Below are positions 22,833 to 26,861 of a DNA stretch of 26,861 nucleotides, piece by piece. Source of the DNA: JBLNCE01 sp050260415. GTDB taxonomy: Bacteria; Bacillota; UBA4882; JAAYXC01. Within the stretch, counting starts at the first letter, position 1, and every line of letters begins with the position of its first letter. The DNA is taken from assembly GCA_050260415.1 (NCBI GenBank), contig JBLNCE010000014.1:1-26861 (forward strand). The letters are read 5' to 3'. Below the pieces are notes generated by a model, which worked only from the letters and a program-made list of their open reading frames with translations, did no database searches and was not told the origin of the DNA. Position numbers and translations under genes: made by a program.

Positions 22833-24134
22833 GTGAAAAGGGTCAAACACCGCTGGTTGGTATTATCTCTGTTGCTCGTGGCCGGGGTCTTTTTCGCCGG
22901 GTGCCAGATCGATTACCAGAGCGTGGTCGTGTTGTTCGTGGGGCATGGTGAACCCGCCACTTTCAATGAAGGGCTTGAACCTGTTCAGTTCCCGGACGGC
23001 AAGTATATCGGCCCCTTCGGGACGCCCTATGCACCCCAGGTACCCGACAATTTCGAACTTGTCGTTCCGGAAAACTATCGCAACACACTCTGGGCCATGC
23101 TCTATATCGAAGTGGCGGAAGCCATCGCCTACACGATGGGGGATGCCAACAACAATGGCAAACCTCACGAACCATTCTTCATCCCCTTTGGCGACGTGAC
23201 GCCCGGCTTCAGGTGGAATGCGTTCCTGGGCGAGGCCGCGGCACAGTATGCGGCCTTTGGGGGCAGCCCCCACAACGCGACCTGGCAGAACCATGTAAAC
23301 AAAACCCGCCTGAGCCTGCTCAACAAGAGCATCGATATCGAGCTGGCCTACATGGACGCCCGTCCGATGATCGAGGAAAAGGTTTACCAGGTGCTGCAGT
23401 CTCAGCGGGTAGATAAACTGGTGGTCGTACCGTTGCTCCTCTCCGAGTCCACCCATACCCAGGAGATTAAAGAAGCCGTGGAGCTCGGCGTGGAGATGTC
23501 GGGCCGCGAGGTGGAGATTGCCTGGGGGCATCCCTTCTTTGTGGAACCATATGTGCGTAACCTGCATGCCTCGGCCGTCGCGGCGATGGTGGAGTGGGTC
23601 CGCGCCAAATTGCCCGCCGGCGTACCGAACGACCAAATCGGGGTGGTCCTGGCGGCGCACGGCGATCCGTTCCCGCCTCCGTATCCGGAGTTCGGTTATG
23701 AGCCGGGTGATGCCTATTCCTACGTTTACTTGATGGAGAAGGATTTCCACGATGCAATCACGAATAAACTTCCATATGACACGCTCATGGGCATCAATGA
23801 GTTCCGGCCGCCGTCGGTGGAATCCGGTATCGAGGACTTTAGCAATGCGGGGAAACAGCATATCATCGTAGTCCCGGCCAACTTCCCGACCCCCTCCATG
23901 CACACGATGTGGGATATCGCGGAAGCGGCCGTCGGGCGCCCGGTGCATGTGGCGGAGGGTTTTGCCACCCGCGTCCTCCCGAGCGGGACGACCGTCTGGT
24001 ATACGCCGCACGGCTACGGCGACCTGGAACCCGGTGCCACTTATGTGCGTAACGGGATGCGCTACTGCGCCGAAGTGGCCTTACTCGAGCTGTTCGAGAA
24101 ACATCGCAGCGAATACGAGTATCTGCTCAAATAG
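22833..24134 (+). CDS. Exported lipoprotein with a two-domain CbiX/CbiK-like chelatase fold
   Basis: From the GTG at 22833 (AAGGAGG nine bases upstream; the ATG at 22824 is adjacent to it and too close) the product is 433 aa. A signal peptide ends in a lipobox-like FFAGC with Cys24 as likely lipid site. Two halves each carry the paired histidine motifs of the class II chelatase superfamily: VGHGE (His38) with LLLSESTHTQEI (His208), and AAHGD (His276) with NFPTPSMHTMWDI (His357). Known members insert cobalt, nickel or iron into tetrapyrroles; Desulfovibrio has a periplasmic CbiK. Compared with short CbiX, the first half holds a long insert (about 45-175). It lies between two chemoreceptors, with no cobalamin genes nearby. 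The role may be metal or tetrapyrrole binding rather than synthesis; that is inference. Confidence 0.8.
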   Translation: MKRVKHRWLVLSLLLVAGVFFAGCQIDYQSVVVLFVGHGEPATFNEGLEPVQFPDGKYIGPFGTPYAPQVPDNFELVVPENYRNTLWAMLYIEVAEAIAYTMGDANNNGKPHEPFFIPFGDVTPGFRWNAFLGEAAAQYAAFGGSPHNATWQNHVNKTRLSLLNKSIDIELAYMDARPMIEEKVYQVLQSQRVDKLVVVPLLLSESTHTQEIKEAVELGVEMSGREVEIAWGHPFFVEPYVRNLHASAVAAMVEWVRAKLPAGVPNDQIGVVLAAHGDPFPPPYPEFGYEPGDAYSYVYLMEKDFHDAITNKLPYDTLMGINEFRPPSVESGIEDFSNAGKQHIIVVPANFPTPSMHTMWDIAEAAVGRPVHVAEGFATRVLPSGTTVWYTPHGYGDLEPGATYVRNGMRYCAEVALLELFEKHRSEYEYLLK

Positions 24135-24160
24135 CCGTCTCCACCCACTCGATGCGAGCG

Positions 24161-24190
24161 AGAGGCGGGTATTCCCGCCTCTCTCTTATA
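24161..24190 (+). terminator. Terminator after the chelatase-like gene
   Basis: GAGAGGCGGG (24161-24170), a TATT loop and CCCGCCTCTC (24175-24184) form a perfect 10-bp stem. The tail TCTTAT is short, so it may be leaky. Confidence 0.75.
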
Positions 24191-24198
24191 TCCGATCG

Positions 24199-24225
24199 TA
24201 AATACCGGCTCAATGATGGCGATCT
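24199..24225 (+). promoter_or_regulatory. SigD (sigma-28)-like promoter for chemoreceptor 2
   Basis: TAAA (24199-24202), 15 bases and GGCGATCT (24218-24225) match the SigD consensus at 10 of 12 positions, and share GATCTAA with the promoter at 20948. Transcription would start near 24232, 60 bases before the chosen ATG. Confidence 0.6.
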
Positions 24226-24239
24226 AACCGGGCCGGTAT
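24202..24239. repeat. Inverted repeat around the chemoreceptor 2 promoter
   Basis: ATACCGGC (24202-24209) and GCCGGTAT (24232-24239) are perfect 8-bp arms 22 bases apart. They flank the -10 element and reach the expected transcription start. This could be a bipartite operator. Confidence 0.45.
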
Positions 24240-24291
24240 GAACGATTGCCACAAAGCATTCCCAAGTCGGCTCCATCGAGGGAGTGAGGTC

Positions 24292-25965
24292 ATGCGCGTT
24301 CTTCTGCGGCTTTTCAAATCCTATACCCTTCGTCTCACCATTCTGCTCTGCCTAACCTATCTATTCGTCATGGGGGCCTTGACGATCGTTTCGGCGATGC
24401 GCTTGGCGCCTGTTATGCGGCAGACCTTTGCCGATCAGGCCGCAGTCGCCGTCAAGACGGCGGTGGCCAACATGTCGCGCGAGGACCAGGCCGCGCTCCG
24501 CAAGGGACAGGTGCCTAGCTCCGATGCGATCAAATGCCTGGAGTTGATGGTCGAGGCAAACGACCTCTGGGAAGTCGCCTTCTGGTACGAGGGCAAGCCA
24601 TTTATCAGGCTGGGGACGCAAGTATTATCCGCCGGCATAAACGATGAGATCAGCCGGGTCATAGAACGCCGCCACTCCGCTTGGACGCGCCATCCCATCG
24701 GCGTGCGGGCCTCCATGGGACGGGGGCTCTTGATCCTGCCCACGCCGGGCCGTTCCGCTGACCCAATCACCATTATCATTCCCTATGACAGAATCAGGAA
24801 CGTTATCGGCCAAACCATGTACATGTACATGATTCAACTCGTCATCACCGCACTGATAGGTCTTATTGCAGGCTATTTCCTGCTGCGTGCCTTGAACAAG
24901 CCCCTGCAAACCTTGCGCAAAGTGACCGGCGCCGTGGCCACCGGGAAACTGCGGACGGAGATCCCGCGCTTCGACTCCACGGACAGCCTGGGCGAGCTGT
25001 ACAAGGATATCGGCCGCATGCAGGCCAGCCTGGGGAATCTGGTCAAGAATCTCATCGACGCCGCCCATGGGGTGGGAGAATCGGCCGGGTCATTGGATCT
25101 GGCCGCCAAGGAAGCGAGCCGCAGCTCGCAATCGATCGCCAGCACGATGTCGGAGATGTCGAACGGCGTGGGTGAACTGGCCTCGACCATCCGTACGGCC
25201 ACGGAACTGATCGCCGATATGGCCACCCAGATCAACCATGTGACCGGGGCGGCCGAGACCATGTCGGGCCTCTCGCAGGAGACCCTGACGTCGAGCGAGG
25301 CCGGCCGGGAAGTCGTCGTGGGCGCCGTCGGAGAAGTGAACGCGCTCAACGAACACGTAAACGATCTGGGCGCCGTTACCGCCGAACTCCGCAACATCTC
25401 GACGGAGATCGGCGAGGTGGTCCAGTTCATCGCCAGCGTCTCGGAGCAGACGAATCTGTTGGCCCTCAACGCCTCCATCGAGGCGGCGCATGCCGGCGAG
25501 TTCGGCGTCACCTTCAGTGTCCTGGCGGAGCGCATCCAGATGCTCTCGGCCGACGCCGCCGCCGCGGGCGAAAAGATCAAGAAGCACGTGCGTACCATCA
25601 TGGAAGGGGTCAACCGCGTGGACGCGGTCGTGGACGGCAGCAAGGACAGCTTTGCCCGTGCCGCCGACCGGGTCCGGCAGGCGGGAGATCTTTTCACCCA
25701 GATTGAGACGATGGTCCGGGAGATAGTCGTGCAGAGCGAGCATGTCTCCCGCAGCGGGGTGGAGCTACTGCGTCAGGGCGAAGCGGCCAGCGAACGCATG
25801 CAGAATATCGCGGCGTTTTCCGAGGAAATGGCGGCCAGCGTGGAAGAGGTGGCCGCCTCCGCTGAGGAACAGGCGGTAACAAGCGAACAGGTCGGCAAGA
25901 CCGCGGACGAGCTGGTCAGGATGGCCAACGGACTCGGGCAGATGGCCACGCAGTTCGATATCTAG
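24292..25965 (+). CDS. Methyl-accepting chemotaxis protein 2
   Basis: This is a 557-aa paralog of chemoreceptor 1, similar over its whole length, including the sensor. The first membrane helix is at about 14-36. The outside sensor has the shared pattern APVMRQTF...MSREDQAALRKGQ (compare TPVIRHDY...MSDDDRAALRAGR). Then come a second helix (about 180-200), HAMP (about 200-255) and the signalling hairpin SEQTNLLALNASIEAAHAGE followed by FGVTFSVLAERIQ, the same unusual continuation as in receptor 1. The ATG at 24292 with GAGTGAGGT is preferred over the in-frame ATG at 24238, which would lie almost at the predicted transcription start. The two genes look like a duplication around the chelatase-like gene. 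Confidence 0.9.
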   Translation: MRVLLRLFKSYTLRLTILLCLTYLFVMGALTIVSAMRLAPVMRQTFADQAAVAVKTAVANMSREDQAALRKGQVPSSDAIKCLELMVEANDLWEVAFWYEGKPFIRLGTQVLSAGINDEISRVIERRHSAWTRHPIGVRASMGRGLLILPTPGRSADPITIIIPYDRIRNVIGQTMYMYMIQLVITALIGLIAGYFLLRALNKPLQTLRKVTGAVATGKLRTEIPRFDSTDSLGELYKDIGRMQASLGNLVKNLIDAAHGVGESAGSLDLAAKEASRSSQSIASTMSEMSNGVGELASTIRTATELIADMATQINHVTGAAETMSGLSQETLTSSEAGREVVVGAVGEVNALNEHVNDLGAVTAELRNISTEIGEVVQFIASVSEQTNLLALNASIEAAHAGEFGVTFSVLAERIQMLSADAAAAGEKIKKHVRTIMEGVNRVDAVVDGSKDSFARAADRVRQAGDLFTQIETMVREIVVQSEHVSRSGVELLRQGEAASERMQNIAAFSEEMAASVEEVAASAEEQAVTSEQVGKTADELVRMANGLGQMATQFDI

Positions 25966-25996
25966 AAGCATGTGAATAAGAGGCGTATCACCCAGT

Positions 25997-26023
25997 GGAG
26001 GCGCGGATTGCGCCTCCTTCTTT
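25997..26023 (+). terminator. Rho-independent terminator after chemoreceptor 2
   Basis: GGAGGCGC (25997-26004) and GCGCCTCC (26010-26017) form an 8-bp stem with a 5-base loop, followed by TTCTTT. Confidence 0.82.
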
Positions 26024-26042
26024 ACGTCCTATCTTTGGAACG

Positions 26043-26324
26043 CTAGCACAATTCCACGCTTGCCCGCGCGATCTCACAGCGCCCGTCGCATTCGATGAAG
26101 CGCATGATCTGAGCGAGGATTTCCCGTACATGCTCGGGATCGTTGCTCACGCAAGCCACGCCAATAACCGCCCGTTGCCATTGTTCCTGTCCCCCGACCT
26201 CGGCGGCGGCGAGGTTGAAACGATGGCGCAGGCGTTCGAGCAAACTCTTGAGGATTTGGCGTTTGTCCTTCAAGGACAGGCATGATGGCAGTAACAATTC
26301 GAGCTCCGCGCTTCCAATGACCAT
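26043..26324 (-). CDS. DUF503 (YlxP-like) family protein
   Basis: This 93-aa protein has the DUF503 pattern: a start with alternating hydrophobics ending in the LPSCLSLKDKRQILKSLLERLRHRFN helix region, then AVIGVACVSNDPEHV and a terminal strand. YlxP proteins in Bacillus lie in the nusA-infB-rbfA region and are of uncertain function, possibly RNA- or ribosome-linked. Here it is outside that context. It starts three bases after the stop of the metallo-beta-lactamase gene, so both are in one operon. Confidence 0.88.
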   Translation of the reverse strand: MVIGSAELELLLPSCLSLKDKRQILKSLLERLRHRFNLAAAEVGGQEQWQRAVIGVACVSNDPEHVREILAQIMRFIECDGRCEIARASVELC

Positions 26325-26327
26325 GGC

Positions 26328-26861
26328 CTAGACCTCAAAGATCCGGTCTTCATGGGCCAGGTGTACGGGGCGTCCAAACGCGGCCGCGACCTCCTCCGCC
26401 AACGCTTCGGGGTCCGATCCGTGCATGAAATGTGTAAGCACCAGTTCGCGGACGCCGGCCGCGCGCGCCATCCGCCCGAGGAGTGCCGCGGGCAGGTGGC
26501 CCTTTTCCGCGGCTTGAGCGGGCGGTAGGCCCGCCACCTCGGCCAGAACCAGATCGGCTCCCTCCATGGCTTTCCACAAGGGCGGGCAGTCCCCGGTATC
26601 GCCGGTATAGACGAGGCGTTTGCCGCCGGCGGTCAGCGTCAGGATCGCGGCCGGGAGGCTGTGCTGCGCGGGGGAGATGGTAAAGGCCAACTCACCGAGG
26701 TTCACCGTTTCGTGGTAAGCCGGTTCGACAACCGTCATATACGCGGAGATAAAGGTGAAGCCACACGCGGTGAGCCATTCGTGCAAGCGTCTTCCCTCGC
26801 CGGGCGGCAGATGGATGGGAAGCGGTCCGGATTTCCCCTGGCCGATGGTCGCCCCAAGGAC
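26328..26861 (-). CDS. Metallo-beta-lactamase fold hydrolase, RNase Z-like (partial)
   Basis: The frame is open to the right edge of the window, so the N-terminal part with the HxHxDH zinc motif is outside. The visible C-terminal part of about 177 residues has LVYTGDTGDCPPL (metal-binding Asp region), LAEVAGLPP, a GHLPAALLGRMARAAGVRELVLTHF stretch with a conserved His in each end, and a DPEALAEEVAAAF helix. This is the pattern of RNase Z/ElaC-like and related MBL-fold hydrolases. Substrate cannot be told without the N-terminus. It is upstream of and coupled to the DUF503 gene. Confidence 0.85.
   Translation of the reverse strand, partial: VLGATIGQGKSGPLPIHLPPGEGRRLHEWLTACGFTFISAYMTVVEPAYHETVNLGELAFTISPAQHSLPAAILTLTAGGKRLVYTGDTGDCPPLWKAMEGADLVLAEVAGLPPAQAAEKGHLPAALLGRMARAAGVRELVLTHFMHGSDPEALAEEVAAAFGRPVHLAHEDRIFEV

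Overview
The window looks like a GC-rich, endospore-forming, motile Clostridia-type Firmicute. The evidence is a Soj/Spo0J-parS locus, a SigH-type sigma factor, split glycine decarboxylase subunits (GcvPA/GcvPB), a GlnR-type regulator beside glnA, a tandem glycine riboswitch with a terminator platform, YlxP and YkuS family proteins, and SigD-like promoters before chemoreceptors. Starts at GTG and TTG are frequent (soj, larB, larC, M23 peptidase, gcvPB, sigH, both ends of the MCP1-chelatase pair). I cannot name the genus.

Layout. 1-1650: the tail of an unidentified gene, then a resA-like thioredoxin and ccdA, a reductant pathway for cytochrome c maturation. 1864-7693: the chromosome segregation and envelope block, with soj-spo0J, two parS sites, larB-larC (nickel-pincer cofactor synthesis), a DUF4446 membrane protein, an M23 peptidase and a bactofilin. 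The genes from larB to the bactofilin are tightly packed and end at a clear terminator. 7833-10343: a phosphoribosyltransferase, a strongly structured intergenic RNA region, a YkuS-family protein, a lytic transglycosylase, and a DUF559 protein on the minus strand. 10365-12566: a consensus promoter, glnR, glnA and a small ORF. 12720-17000 (minus strand): gcvT-gcvPA-gcvPB behind a tandem glycine riboswitch. 17198-20241: rlmB, a VanW-family protein (minus strand) and sigH. 20315-20800: a perfect-consensus promoter, then tRNA-Tyr, tRNA-fMet and tRNA-Thr and a terminator. 20948-26023: two paralogous chemoreceptors flanking an exported CbiX/CbiK-like lipoprotein. 26043-26861 (minus strand): a DUF503 protein and a metallo-beta-lactamase fold protein that runs off the window.

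The most unusual unit is the MCP / chelatase-fold lipoprotein / MCP cassette at 20948-25965. Both receptors have a SigD-type promoter (TAAA, 15-16 bases, G(C/G)CGATCT). Between them is a lipid-anchored protein that keeps both histidine motifs of the chelatase fold in each half. The simplest reading is a chemotaxis module that senses a metal or tetrapyrrole at the cell surface; this is inference. A second point of interest is a palindromic parS site that touches the ribosome binding site of larB, which puts a ParB loading site at the start of the nickel-cofactor genes.
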